From Hymenobacter mucosus (GTDB taxonomy: Bacteria > Bacteroidota > Bacteroidia > Cytophagales > Hymenobacteraceae), in NCBI RefSeq assembly GCF_900188255.1, contig NZ_FZNS01000013.1, forward strand, positions 49,601 through 113,600: a stretch of DNA of 64,000 nt, read 5' to 3'. A program made the position numbers and the translations under genes. Under the pieces are notes generated by a model, which was not told the DNA's origin, did no database searches, and worked only from the letters and a program-made list of their open reading frames with translations. Positions 8,912 through 18,268 of this stretch are shown piece by piece (positions within the stretch are counted from its first letter, which is position 1; each line of letters begins with the position of its first letter).

Positions 8912-11191
8912 ATGGTAGCTTTTTCCTTGCATTGGCCCCCAAAGGCCGCTTCCTGGTGCGTGCGACTACTAGTGTCCTTCCTGCTGTTGAGTGCCCGCCT
9001 CGTCTTCGCCCAAAGCCTAACCTCGCATGTCGACCCCCTGATTGGCACGGGCGGGCACGGGCACGTATTTCTAGGTGCCAATGTGCCATTCGGGGCTGTG
9101 CAAGTGGGGCCACAGAACATCTTTAAGGGGTGGGACTGGTGCTCGGGCTATCATTATTCCGATAGCCTGATTACCGGCTTTTCACACACCCACTTGAGCG
9201 GAACGGGAGCTTCTGATTTGGGCGACGTGCTCATTATGCCCTACACCGGGGCCGTGCAAACCGATAAAGGGCGGCAGCAGGCGCCGCACCAAGGCTATTT
9301 GTCACGCTTCTCTCACCAGCGCGAAACGGCCAAGCCCGGCTACTACGCCGTAACGCTAGACGACTACGGGATTCGGGCGGAGCTAACCAGCACGGCCCGG
9401 GTAGGAATGCACAAGTACACTTTCCCCGCGGGCCCCAAGCCGGCCCACATCATCATTGACTTGAAAGAGGGCATTGATGACAAAGCCACTGACACCTATA
9501 TAGAGCAGATAGATCCGCAGACGTACGTGGGCTACCGCTTCTCGAAAGGGTGGGCCAACGACCAGCGCCTATACTTTGCCATCAAGACGTCGGTGCCCAT
9601 TCCGCAGTTTGCGGTATACAACGAAGCCCAACAACTCACCGGGAAACAGGGGCAGGGCCTGGCTATCAAAGGCTTGTTCAACTTCCCCAAAACCCCGGGC
9701 ACCCTTCTGCTGAAAGTGGGTATCTCGCCCGTGAGCAGTCAGAATGCTCTGGCTAACATTCAGGCCGAAATTCCGGGCTGGGACTTCACGCAGGTACAAC
9801 GTACCGCCGATGCGCAGTGGAACCGGGAGCTGGGCAAGGTGACCATTGAAACCCGCGACCCGGCTGCGCGGCGCATTTTTTACACTTCCATGTACCACGC
9901 GCTGTTTGCACCGGCTTTGTTCAACGATGTGAACGGGGACTACCGGGGCACGGATAAGAAAGTGTACCCCAAGGCGCCCTTCGTAAACTATACCACCTTT
10001 TCGCTGTGGGATACCTACCGCACCGAGCACTCTCTGTTCCTGCTCACCCAGCCCGAGCGGGTAGGAGATATGATGCAGTCTATGCTGGCCATTCAGCGGC
10101 AGCAGGGCAAACTACCCATCTGGCATCTGATGGCGAGCGAAACCAATACCATGGTAGGCTACAGTGCCGTGCCCGCTCTGGCCGAAGCTTACCTGAAAGG
10201 CACCCCCGGCCTCGATGGCAACCAAGTGCTAGCCGCTATGAAAGCCTCCAGCACCCGCAACGACCAGGGCGTGCGCTACTTAAAGGAGCTGGGCTTCATT
10301 CCGGCCGATAAGGAAAGTGAATCGGTGGCCAAGGCTATGGAATATGCCATCGACGACTGGAGCATTGCTCAGGTGGCTAAAAAACTGGGCCGCCAGGACG
10401 ACTACGCTACGTACAGCGCCCGCGCCAAGTACTACCAGAAATACTACGACCCTCACACCCGCTTTATGCGTGGCCTTACGTCCGATGGCAAGTTCCAGGT
10501 GCCCTTCGACCCTATCCAGTCAATCCACCGCCAAAACAATTACACCGAGGGCAATGCCTGGCAATACACCTGGCTGGTGCCCCACGATGTACCGGGCCTG
10601 ATTAAACTATTCGGTAGTGATGCTGCTTTCACTCAGAAGCTCGACAGCTTGTTTGTTGTACAGGGTAGCTTAGGGGAAAGCGCTTCTCCCGATATTTCGG
10701 GCCTGATTGGTATGTATGCCCACGGCAACGAGCCTAGCCACGCCACCATTTACTTGTACCCTTACGCCGGACAACAGTGGAAAACGGCGGAAAAGGTGCG
10801 ACAAGTGCTGCGCGAGATGTACAAAGACAAGCCCGATGGCATCAGCGGCAACGAGGACTGCGGGCAGATGTCGGCTTGGTATATTTTATCGGCTATGGGC
10901 TTCTACCCCGTCAGCCCCAGCAGTGGCGCTTACGTACTAGGCAGCCCTATTGTGGACAAAGCCACCTTGCGCCTGCCCAAAGGCAAAACCTTTCTCATTG
11001 ACGTTAAAAATAATGGCCCGCAAAACCAGTACATTCAGTCCGTTCGCTTAAACGGCAAGAGCTACCCCAACAGCTACCTGCTGCACCGCGATATTGTGGC
11101 GGGCGGTACGCTGGAATTAACTATGGGGCCGCAGCCAAACCGGGCGTTTGGTACGGCTCCTGCCACTCGCCCCCGGGAAGTATATCCGTAA
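8912..11191 (+). CDS. GH92 alpha-mannosidase, secreted (second paralogue)
   Basis: Second GH92 exo-alpha-mannosidase, distinct from the copy at 227-2518. Start 8912 is chosen because it leads into a hydrophobic signal sequence (LLVSFLLLSARLVFAQ); an in-frame Met at 8828 is the alternative. Mature sequence opens with SHVDPLIGTGGHGHVFLGAN; GWDWCSGYHYSDSLITGFSH and SGTGASDLGDVLIMPYTG mark the N-terminal beta-sandwich domain. The catalytic signature is GNEDCGQMSAWY near the C-terminus, and HGNEPSHATIYLYPYAGQ precedes it. The two GH92 copies differ in these motifs, suggesting different linkage preference. It is divergent from SusC, and its 3' end overlaps the opening of the LacI reading frame, which suggests co-transcription with the regulator. 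Confidence 0.93.
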   Translation: MVAFSLHWPPKAASWCVRLLVSFLLLSARLVFAQSLTSHVDPLIGTGGHGHVFLGANVPFGAVQVGPQNIFKGWDWCSGYHYSDSLITGFSHTHLSGTGASDLGDVLIMPYTGAVQTDKGRQQAPHQGYLSRFSHQRETAKPGYYAVTLDDYGIRAELTSTARVGMHKYTFPAGPKPAHIIIDLKEGIDDKATDTYIEQIDPQTYVGYRFSKGWANDQRLYFAIKTSVPIPQFAVYNEAQQLTGKQGQGLAIKGLFNFPKTPGTLLLKVGISPVSSQNALANIQAEIPGWDFTQVQRTADAQWNRELGKVTIETRDPAARRIFYTSMYHALFAPALFNDVNGDYRGTDKKVYPKAPFVNYTTFSLWDTYRTEHSLFLLTQPERVGDMMQSMLAIQRQQGKLPIWHLMASETNTMVGYSAVPALAEAYLKGTPGLDGNQVLAAMKASSTRNDQGVRYLKELGFIPADKESESVAKAMEYAIDDWSIAQVAKKLGRQDDYATYSARAKYYQKYYDPHTRFMRGLTSDGKFQVPFDPIQSIHRQNNYTEGNAWQYTWLVPHDVPGLIKLFGSDAAFTQKLDSLFVVQGSLGESASPDISGLIGMYAHGNEPSHATIYLYPYAGQQWKTAEKVRQVLREMYKDKPDGISGNEDCGQMSAWYILSAMGFYPVSPSSGAYVLGSPIVDKATLRLPKGKTFLIDVKNNGPQNQYIQSVRLNGKSYPNSYLLHRDIVAGGTLELTMGPQPNRAFGTAPATRPREVYP

Positions 11192-12293
11192 TGTTCTGGA
11201 GCTGAAGCGCTCGGCGCCCGCAAACGAATTGAAGTTGAAAAAGAAAATCCTAATTCACGACATCGCCAAGCACTTGGACGTGTCCATTGCGACCGTCTCG
11301 TTGGTGCTCAACGGCAAGGCCAAGGAAAAGCGCATCAGTGATGTGCTGGCCGAAAAGGTGCTCAAGTACGTGGAAGAGGTGGGCTACAAACCCAACCAGC
11401 TAGCCAAGAGCTTACGCACGGGCAAAACCCACGTCATTGGCTTGGTGGTGGAGGATATTGCCAACCCGTTCTTCGCCACCGTAGCCGGCCTAATCGAGAA
11501 AAAGATCTTGGCCCGGGGCTACCGCATTATTTACTGCAGCACCAACGATGACACGGCCAAGACGCGGGACCTGCTCACCATGTTTCAGGAGCGCCACGTG
11601 GACGGCTACATCCTAGCCCTACCCGACGGGGTGGAAACCGACGTGCGCGCCCTTGTGCGCAGCGGAAAGCCCCTCGTCCTCTTCGACCGGGAGCTGGCCG
11701 GGGTGCTGGCTAATGCGGTGGTAGTAGACGGCGCCCAAGGAATGTACGAGGCCACCCAGCACTTGCTAAACCAGGGATTTACGTCGGTGGGTATGGTGAC
11801 GCTACAGGCGGGGCAGGCGCAGATGCAAGCCCGCTTACAAGGGTACGCCCAAGCCATGCAAGAACTGCACTTACCAGAACTGGTGCTGGAAATAGCGTTT
11901 CAGCAGGAGCGCGAGCAGATTATTGCGCAGATACAGGCATTCTGCCAGGCCAACCCCGAGTGCAATGCCCTGTTGTTTGCCACCAACTATTTGGGAGTGT
12001 ACGGTTTGGAAGCCCTCAGCCGCCTGGGGCGCCGCATTCCAGAGCACATGGCCATCGTGTCGTTTGACGACCATGACCTGTTCCGGTTGTACTCGCCTAC
12101 CATTACCGTGGTGGCCCAGCCCCTAGAAGCTATGGCCGAAAGCATCATCAGTACGCTCCTAAAGGCCTTAGAAGGGCCTGTGGAAACGGGCCGTAGCACG
12201 CAACTACAGCTGGCACCTCAACTTATTGTGCGCGAGTCTTCTATTCGGGTTCCGGAGAAAACGCGGCCGAAAACTTCCCGCACCAAAGCCTAA
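11148..12293 (+). CDS. LacI-family transcriptional regulator, probable regulator of the mannan locus
   Basis: DNA-binding regulator with an N-terminal LacI helix-turn-helix (IHDIAKHLDVSIATVSLVLN), a hinge region (GYKPNQLAKSLRTGKT) and a periplasmic-binding-protein-like effector domain (HVIGLVVEDIANPFFATVAG to the end). The ATG at 11148 overlaps the GH92 gene by 44 bp and adds about 30 residues before the HTH; in-frame TTG codons at 11229 and 11235 would give a normal-length protein, so the true start may be there. Three operator-like palindromes in this locus fit a local role. Sugar-responsive LacI control is unusual for Bacteroidota polysaccharide loci, which more often use hybrid two-component systems or ECF sigma factors. 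The effector is probably mannose or a mannose derivative (inference). Confidence 0.92.
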   Translation: MVRLLPLAPGKYIRNVLELKRSAPANELKLKKKILIHDIAKHLDVSIATVSLVLNGKAKEKRISDVLAEKVLKYVEEVGYKPNQLAKSLRTGKTHVIGLVVEDIANPFFATVAGLIEKKILARGYRIIYCSTNDDTAKTRDLLTMFQERHVDGYILALPDGVETDVRALVRSGKPLVLFDRELAGVLANAVVVDGAQGMYEATQHLLNQGFTSVGMVTLQAGQAQMQARLQGYAQAMQELHLPELVLEIAFQQEREQIIAQIQAFCQANPECNALLFATNYLGVYGLEALSRLGRRIPEHMAIVSFDDHDLFRLYSPTITVVAQPLEAMAESIISTLLKALEGPVETGRSTQLQLAPQLIVRESSIRVPEKTRPKTSRTKA

Positions 12294-12533
12294 CACGGCG
12301 CGAGACCTTACATGGGGCTGTGGTTGCGTAGCGGAAGCTGGCAACCTATATCAAGTTAGCCCAGACGCCGCCGTATACCGCCGCATTGGTTTCAGGGCAA
12401 CGGGTACGGTAGGGCCTGGCCTACCTTGCGTGTTTGCAAAATAGTAGCCGCCATCCTGCTTTCCTGCCCCAAAGTTGGCCGACTTTTGTCGGGTAAGAGG
12501 CCGTTGCACTTCTGCGGCCTGTACCTACTTATC

Positions 12534-13409
12534 ATGTCCAAGGCTTCTCGCTTTGCTCTGCCGGCGGTACCGGCCGTTTTGCTTTCTATCATCAGTGTAC
12601 AGGGCGGAGCCGCCCTGGCCAAGCAGTTATTCCCGGTGCTAGGGGCCGCAGGAACCACTAGCCTGCGCATTGGCTTGTCGGCGGTGGTGCTGCTGGCCGT
12701 GGTACGGCCCCGGTTAGGGCAGCTCCGGCCCGAGCAGTGGCGGGCAGTAATACCATACGGGCTGGCGCTGGGCGCCATGAACTTTCTGTTCTACTGCGCC
12801 CTGAGCCGCATACCCCTCGGCTTGGCCGTGACACTGGAGTTCGTGGGTCCGCTGGCGTTGGCGTTAACCGGGTCTCGGCGCTGGGTAGATGTGGTATGGG
12901 TACTGCTGGCAGGCGCCGGTATTGCTCTCATTGCCCCGTGGTCGGGCGCGGGCATCGACTTAATAGGAATGGGATTTGCCCTGGCGGCCGGGGCGTGCTG
13001 GGCGGTGTACATCGTGCTCGGGCAGCGCACGGCGGCCGTGTTGCCAGGGCCAGTAGCAGTGGCCGTGGGAATGATTTTCGCTACCCTACCTGTCCTACCA
13101 TTTGGGGTAGCTAGCGGCACCTTATTGCACCTGACGCCTGGTTTGCTCTTGCTAGGAAGTGGCTTAGCCTTGTTTTCAAGTGTGCTACCCTTTTCGCTGG
13201 AAATACAGGCCTTGAAGACCCTGCCAACCCGCACATTCAGTATTCTGATGAGCCTAGAGCCCGTAGCAGCAGCCCTTTCCGGCTGGCTACTTTTGGGTGA
13301 GCAGCTCACCGTGGGGCAATGGCTAGCCGTAGCCTTCATTGTACTAGCTAGCATAGGTGCTACCCTCACTACCCCCACTCCACAACCCGCCGTACCTGGT
13401 GAAGGATAA
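12534..13409 (+). CDS. rhtA: EamA-family inner membrane exporter, RhtA-like
   Basis: Drug/metabolite-superfamily transporter with ten predicted membrane segments in two EamA repeats. Text matches E. coli RhtA (threonine/homoserine exporter) closely in several places: SVQGGAALAKQLFPVLGA, GLALGAMNFLFYCALSRIP, LAVTLEFVGPLALAL, GACWAVYIVLGQR, PTRTFSILMSLEPVAAALSG. The Met at 12534 matches the length and start of that family; the upstream Met at 12426 adds 36 residues unlike the family. About 291 aa. It is convergent with the sugar transporter gene and separated from it by a hairpin terminator, so it is probably not part of the mannan operons. The amino-acid substrate is inferred from similarity. 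Confidence 0.85.
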   Translation: MSKASRFALPAVPAVLLSIISVQGGAALAKQLFPVLGAAGTTSLRIGLSAVVLLAVVRPRLGQLRPEQWRAVIPYGLALGAMNFLFYCALSRIPLGLAVTLEFVGPLALALTGSRRWVDVVWVLLAGAGIALIAPWSGAGIDLIGMGFALAAGACWAVYIVLGQRTAAVLPGPVAVAVGMIFATLPVLPFGVASGTLLHLTPGLLLLGSGLALFSSVLPFSLEIQALKTLPTRTFSILMSLEPVAAALSGWLLLGEQLTVGQWLAVAFIVLASIGATLTTPTPQPAVPGEG

Positions 13410-13492
13410 CGTGGCAAATGCTCTACTCAATGGTTGGTTGCTATATCCGTCACCCTAAAGTGTAGCAAACAGACCAGAGCAAACATCATAAG

Positions 13493-13533
13493 CCACGGCC
13501 CCATAGCAACGCCAAATTGCTATGGGACCGTGG
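13493..13533. terminator. Bidirectional hairpin between convergent genes
   Basis: A 17-bp stem (left arm 13493-13509, right arm 13517-13533) with one mismatch and a 7-nt loop lies between the ends of the RhtA-like gene and the sugar transporter gene. It can serve both strands. There is no long T-run on either side. Confidence 0.75.
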
Positions 13534-13553
13534 GGTTTAGGGACATCCAATGA

Positions 13554-14825
13554 CTATATAGCCTCCCGACGGCGGCTGCCCCGCAGCCCGTACCACATGA
13601 TGTACACGTAGCAGATGACGGGCAGCAGCAAAGCAATGCGTAGGCTGCTGTGGTCGGCAATGAAGCCGAACAACAGGGGTACAATGGCTCCGCCCACAAT
13701 GGCCGTGCACAGCAGCCCGGAGCCTTCTTCTGTCTGACGACCCAAGCCAGCCATGGCGAGGGTGAAAATGGTAGGGTACATCAGCGAATTCATCAGGCCC
13801 ACCGCCAGCAACGACCACATGGCCACGCTACCCGTTGAGCTAATGGAAATGAGCACCAGCACCACGGCCCCCACGGCGTTGACTGCCAGTAGTTTCGTTG
13901 GGGCAAACTTGTTGAGCAGGTAGGCTCCGGCGAAGCGCCCAATCATGGCGGCGCCCCAGTAGAACGTCACCTGGTCACCGGCCGCTTTGGGGTCGAGACC
14001 AAGCACATCGGGCAGGGCCACGTAGCTCACAATGTGCGAACCAATGGCTACTTCGGCCCCTACGTAAGCAAAAATGCCTACTACCCCCAGTACAAGGTGG
14101 CTTTGCTGCCAGATGCTACGTGCAGGAGCACCTACCTCGTTTTCCTCTACCGCTGGCTCAATTGTGGGCAGGTGGATTTGACTTAGCAGTAAGCTGATAA
14201 GCAATAAGGCCCCACCAATAACGAGGTAAGGAATCTGAACGGCATGAATGTCAATGGCCGCAGCCGCGGCTGGCGTGTCTAGCTTCGGCAGTCGGCTCAA
14301 AATCAGCGCGCTACCTAGCAGGGGCGCCAAGGTGGTACCCAAGGAGTTAAACGCCTGCGTGAGTGTCAGGCGCGATGAGGCGGAGGCCGGAGGGCCTAGG
14401 ATGGCTACGTACGGATTGGCAGCTACTTGCAGCAACGTAATGCCCGAGGCCAGCACAAACAACGCTCCTAAGAACAGCCCGTAGGCTCGTTCTGCCGCGG
14501 CCGGATAGAACAGAAATGCCCCTAGGGCCGCTACCACAAACCCTAGCAGCATGCCCCGCTTGTACCCAAATCGGGCTACTAGTTTGCCCGCGGGAATGCT
14601 CATCAGAAAGTACGCCCCGAAGAAGCACAGGTTAATCAGGTTGGCCTGGGCAAATGATAGTTGGAAAATAGCCTTGAGGTAGGGAATCAGAATGTCATTC
14701 AGGCAGGTGATGAAGCCCCACAGAAAAAACAGGGTAGTCACGGCGCTCAGCGCCGATGTATAGCGCTGAGACGACGCCGTCGGGGAGGCTGAGCGGCTGG
14801 TCAGAACGGGAGATGGGGATGCCAT
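13554..14825 (-). CDS. FucP/GluP-type sugar:proton symporter (MFS)
   Basis: Inner membrane sugar transporter with about 12 hydrophobic segments over 423 aa. Family text includes FFLWGFITCLNDILIPYLKA, FFGAYFLMSIPAGKLVARFG, LQVAANPYVAILG and LTQAFNSLGTTLAPLLGS, as in FucP, NagP and glucose/galactose MFS carriers. It lies 73 bp downstream of the beta-mannosidase gene on the same strand and is almost certainly in that operon. Mannose released by the GH92, GH125-like and GH2 enzymes is therefore the likely cargo (inference). Regulation is probably through the operator at 17665. Confidence 0.9.
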   Translation of the reverse strand: MASPSPVLTSRSASPTASSQRYTSALSAVTTLFFLWGFITCLNDILIPYLKAIFQLSFAQANLINLCFFGAYFLMSIPAGKLVARFGYKRGMLLGFVVAALGAFLFYPAAAERAYGLFLGALFVLASGITLLQVAANPYVAILGPPASASSRLTLTQAFNSLGTTLAPLLGSALILSRLPKLDTPAAAAAIDIHAVQIPYLVIGGALLLISLLLSQIHLPTIEPAVEENEVGAPARSIWQQSHLVLGVVGIFAYVGAEVAIGSHIVSYVALPDVLGLDPKAAGDQVTFYWGAAMIGRFAGAYLLNKFAPTKLLAVNAVGAVVLVLISISSTGSVAMWSLLAVGLMNSLMYPTIFTLAMAGLGRQTEEGSGLLCTAIVGGAIVPLLFGFIADHSSLRIALLLPVICYVYIMWYGLRGSRRREAI

Positions 14826-14898
14826 AACTGAAGGAGGAAAGAAGAATGAAAGGTGGGAAAATACTAAGGAGAGGATAGCGGGTGGCCCCCGCTACTCA

Positions 14899-17535
14899 CT
14901 AGAAAGCATCGGCAAGGGTCCGCACGACCAGCGCCTGCTGTAGCGCCGCTACGGAGGTAGGGGCCGTGCTGCGAAAGGAAACAACCTTTGTTTCGCCGGG
15001 CAGCAGGTCGAAGTAGTTATCAGTGAAGAAGCCGTCGCTGCCGTCTTCGAGAGAAAGGTAAACTTGCCGGGCCAGGGCTTTGCTGTGCATGGTTACCTGG
15101 TACGTGCCGTCGGGCTGTGGGCGCCACTGCGTTGTCACTTGAGATGGAGGCAGTACGGCCTCTTTGGGCGAGGCAAAGTAGTACGTGTTTGTCGAGAGCG
15201 TTTTCCCATCGGTTTCCACTGCACAGCTTAGCACGACCTGCTTCTGGTTATGGCCTTTCAGCAATTTTTTGCGCGGAATCTCAAAGTAGACTTGGCTGGA
15301 CAAGGGCTGTACCTGCAAGGTAGTGGCCTGGCGGAAGAGCGTGCGGCCCGTAACATCCAGTAGGCGCACGGTGAGCGTAGCGGGCACGGCCACTGTGCGG
15401 TCCGATACCACGTACACGCGCACTAGGTCGCCCTCTTCGTGGGGGCTCACTAGCACCGGCTCATAAAAACGCTTAGCATAGTATTGCAGCGCCTTCCACC
15501 GCCCGTAGTAGTCGATACTCGACCACGAGGCCACGCCCCAGCAGTCGTTGAGCTGCCAGTAGAGGGAACCCATTACGCGGGGTCGGTTGCGCCGCAGATG
15601 TTCGGCGGCAATCTTAATAGCCTGAGCTTGCAGCACTTGGCTTACGTAGAGAAAAGAGGCAAAGTCCTTGGGCTCTTTGTAATCACGGCGCAGGTATTCC
15701 AGCAGGCGCGGGTTGCCAGCAGCGCTGCGCTGGTGTTCTTTCATCACCGGGGAGGCAATGTCGTAGTCGGCTGGCAAAGCAAATTGCTGCACTGATTTTA
15801 GCTCGGGGAAAGACTGGAAGCCATACTCGCTCATAAAGCGCGGCACCTGCTTTTCGTAATCGGATAGCGGGGCCGTACCGGCCCAGACTTCCCAGTAGTG
15901 CATGTCGCCGTTGCGTTGGGAACCGGCCTTGTCCTCAAAATCGGCGGAGGGGCTTGAGGACCAGTACAGGCGGCTGGGGTCCTGTTTCCGCACCACCGCT
16001 GGGAGCAGGTCACGGAATAGCTGCAAGTAGTTGCTCCACACTTCGTTCTTGTGCGCCCCAAGCTTCCCCGAAATTCCCCAGTCTTGCCAGGCAATTTCGT
16101 TTTCATTGTTGCCGACCCACAAGGCCAGGCTGGGGTGGTCGCGCAGGCGCCGCACCTGGTGGGTGGCTTCCTCCCGTACGTTGGTCATGAATGCGTCGTC
16201 GCCGGGGTAGAAGGTGCACGCAAACATGAAATCCTGCCAGACTAGCAAGCCAAGCTCATCGCACGTGTCATAAAAGGCGTCCTGCTCGTAAATGCCGCCC
16301 CCCCACACCCGAATCATGTTCATGTGGCAATCTTTGGCGGCTTGCAGAAGCTGACGGTAGCGCGGGGCCGTCACGCGCGTTGGGAAAATGTCGGCCGGAA
16401 TCCAGTTGGCACCCTTAGCAAAAACCGGGATGCCATTGACTACAAACTCAAAGGACTTTCCGTACTGGTCCGGCTCTCGGCGCACCTGTAACGTCCGCAG
16501 CCCAATGCGCCTAGTAGTGGCATTAAGTGGCTGACCTTGCTGCACGAGACGCGCCGTAACAGTATACAGCGGTTGAGCCCCGTACCCGGCGGGGTACCAC
16601 AGCTGCGGTGTATTGAGGCGTACTTCGGCTGTAGTTGTATGGCGGCCCGGAGTCAACGTTAGGGCTTGTTCTAAGGCTGTTCCAACTAGCTGGCCATCTG
16701 GTCCCCTAGTTTCCAACAGCAGCGTGGCAGCTTGGCTGCGGGCGGCGTCATATTCTACTTCCACCGCCAATTGCGCGGCTTGGGGCGTTACAACTTGCTG
16801 CACCACATGCAGGTTAGTTAGGCGGGCTTCATCCCAAGCTTCTATATACACAGGCTGCCACACCCCCGCCGTCACAAAGCGTGGGCCCCAGTCCCAGCCG
16901 TACTGGTAGGGGGCCTTGCGGGTGTAGGGGCTCAGGGGAGGGCCCTGGTCGCCCACTACGCGCATAGATTGTTCATCATTACCGGAGTAGAGCTCGTACC
17001 CTTGTTTGCGGGGCAAATCTGCCACCTCCCGTAAGGGCGAGCGGAACCGGATAAGCAGGCGGTTCTCACCTGTGCGCAAGTGCTGCTTGGCCGCTAGGCG
17101 CCATTCCCGGAACATATTGTTCGCTTGCAGAATAGAAACTCCGTTGAGCAGTACCTCTGCGTAGGTGTCTAGGCCTTGTAGCACAAGGTCTAGGTGGGCA
17201 CGTTGTAAAGTGGCAGGGGGTAGCGTGAAGCTCGTTTCATACTCCCAATCGGCCTTGCCAATCCACTGTAGCCGCAGCTCGTTGTCGCGGTACAGCGGGT
17301 CAGGAATTTGTCCGGCAGCTAGTAAGTCGGTGTGTACGCAGCCTGGTACCGTCGCTGGAGTCCAGCTTTCTTTCCCTACTTGCCGAAAGCGCCAGTTAGC
17401 TTGTAGGGGCACCGTTTCTGCTGCGTTGCCTGCCTTGTGTGAAAAGGGGCTTGCCCACGCGACAACCGAGCTAATGCTAAGTATGAAAACCAGAAGTAGC
17501 ACCCGCACATTGAAGCAGAGTTGGGAGCAGGACAT
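14899..17535 (-). CDS. GH2 beta-mannosidase, exported
   Basis: Beta-mannosidase that would remove the beta-1,4-mannose at the core of N-glycans or cleave beta-manno-oligosaccharides. A signal peptide opens the protein (VLLLVFILSISSVVAWAS). The N-terminal jelly-roll domain starts at LQANWRFRQVGKESWTPATV, followed by an immunoglobulin-like domain and the TIM barrel (FAKGANWIPADIFP, RVWGGGIYEQDAFYDTCDEL). Acid/base Glu is in WVGNNENEI and the nucleophile Glu in FMSEYGFQSFPE; YWQLNDCWGVASWSSIDYYG is also typical of GH2 beta-mannosidases. Length 878 aa fits the family. It heads an operon with the sugar transporter and has a near-perfect operator palindrome 130 bp upstream of its start. With GH92 and the GH125-like enzyme it completes a full N-glycan mannose-trimming set. 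Confidence 0.93.
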   Translation of the reverse strand: MSCSQLCFNVRVLLLVFILSISSVVAWASPFSHKAGNAAETVPLQANWRFRQVGKESWTPATVPGCVHTDLLAAGQIPDPLYRDNELRLQWIGKADWEYETSFTLPPATLQRAHLDLVLQGLDTYAEVLLNGVSILQANNMFREWRLAAKQHLRTGENRLLIRFRSPLREVADLPRKQGYELYSGNDEQSMRVVGDQGPPLSPYTRKAPYQYGWDWGPRFVTAGVWQPVYIEAWDEARLTNLHVVQQVVTPQAAQLAVEVEYDAARSQAATLLLETRGPDGQLVGTALEQALTLTPGRHTTTAEVRLNTPQLWYPAGYGAQPLYTVTARLVQQGQPLNATTRRIGLRTLQVRREPDQYGKSFEFVVNGIPVFAKGANWIPADIFPTRVTAPRYRQLLQAAKDCHMNMIRVWGGGIYEQDAFYDTCDELGLLVWQDFMFACTFYPGDDAFMTNVREEATHQVRRLRDHPSLALWVGNNENEIAWQDWGISGKLGAHKNEVWSNYLQLFRDLLPAVVRKQDPSRLYWSSSPSADFEDKAGSQRNGDMHYWEVWAGTAPLSDYEKQVPRFMSEYGFQSFPELKSVQQFALPADYDIASPVMKEHQRSAAGNPRLLEYLRRDYKEPKDFASFLYVSQVLQAQAIKIAAEHLRRNRPRVMGSLYWQLNDCWGVASWSSIDYYGRWKALQYYAKRFYEPVLVSPHEEGDLVRVYVVSDRTVAVPATLTVRLLDVTGRTLFRQATTLQVQPLSSQVYFEIPRKKLLKGHNQKQVVLSCAVETDGKTLSTNTYYFASPKEAVLPPSQVTTQWRPQPDGTYQVTMHSKALARQVYLSLEDGSDGFFTDNYFDLLPGETKVVSFRSTAPTSVAALQQALVVRTLADAF

Positions 17536-18168
17536 GAGCTAGCAGTTAATTCTATCCGGCAACCAGCTAGTAGTTCCCGGACTTGTAGATGTAGCAGCAA
17601 CTGAGTAGAAAAACACCAGCTTGCGAAGCAACCAGACCAGTGCATACCCATTGCTACGCTTAAAGCTAAAATGTTTTAGCAATAAAGCACAGCGGGTGCT
17701 GTGTAAACTAGAATAACCTACACGCTTATTCTATGCGGTTGATTACTACAAGTGGTATAGGTCGCTTACTCACAGGCTGCTTGTGGTAAGTAAAATACCA
17801 GTTATTATAGAAAATTCACAACCCTTATTTGCTGCATGTAGTAGGGCATTGAACTATATGATAGGAAGTAAGTAATCACTATAGAACAGTAATTGTCCAC
17901 AAGGCATTCTTCGCTATTAAAGCTGGTTTTTCACTGTACTAGCTATGGAAGCAAGCCTACTTCTAGTATACATGACGGATGCGAACGGTAATACTGCTTC
18001 AGCAGATTATTAACGCAGAATTTGTCTGTACCAATTGTCCTAAGTGAAGTAGCTTATGCTGTACTCACTCATGTGAATAGCCAATGAAGAGCTGTAACAA
18101 CAAGGTCAATAAGAGGCGCAATTAGTCAGAACGCCCTTGCTGTAGGATGAGAGGCAGGGCCAGGTAAG
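17536..18168. other. AT-rich intergenic region
   Basis: About 630 bp between the beta-mannosidase gene and the inverted repeat ahead of the recombinase. Apart from the operator at 17665-17680 I see no gene, RNA or clear promoter. It is markedly more AT-rich than the left side of the window and marks a change of composition. Confidence 0.6.
17665..17680. promoter_or_regulatory. Putative LacI-family operator upstream of beta-mannosidase
   Basis: GCTAAAATGTTTTAGC is the best of the three palindromes: seven of eight base pairs match, with only the central pair unpaired. It sits 130 bp upstream of the GH2 gene and shares its TTTTAGC half exactly with the sites at 8424 and 8759. Together they suggest the consensus GCTAAAACGTTTTAGC. 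Confidence 0.65.
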
Positions 18169-18219
18169 AAGATAGCGTAAGATCCGATAAGTCTTAGTTA
18201 TCGGACCTTACGCTATCTT
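18169..18219. repeat. 22-bp inverted repeat just upstream of the recombinase gene
   Basis: Arms at 18169-18190 and 18198-18219 pair over 22 bp with a single mismatch around a 7-nt loop. It looks like a strong hairpin, but no gene on the plus strand ends before it, so it has no obvious client as a terminator. It lies 49 bp before the recombinase start codon. It may be an attenuator for that gene or a recombination/binding site. The arm text TAGCGTA-AGA-TCCGAT recurs without the AGA at 19229-19241, at the recombinase stop codon. Confidence 0.6.
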
Positions 18220-18268
18220 GGTTTTGAGTTCTCCAAAATCTGGGCAATACTCCTTATATATAGGTTAC

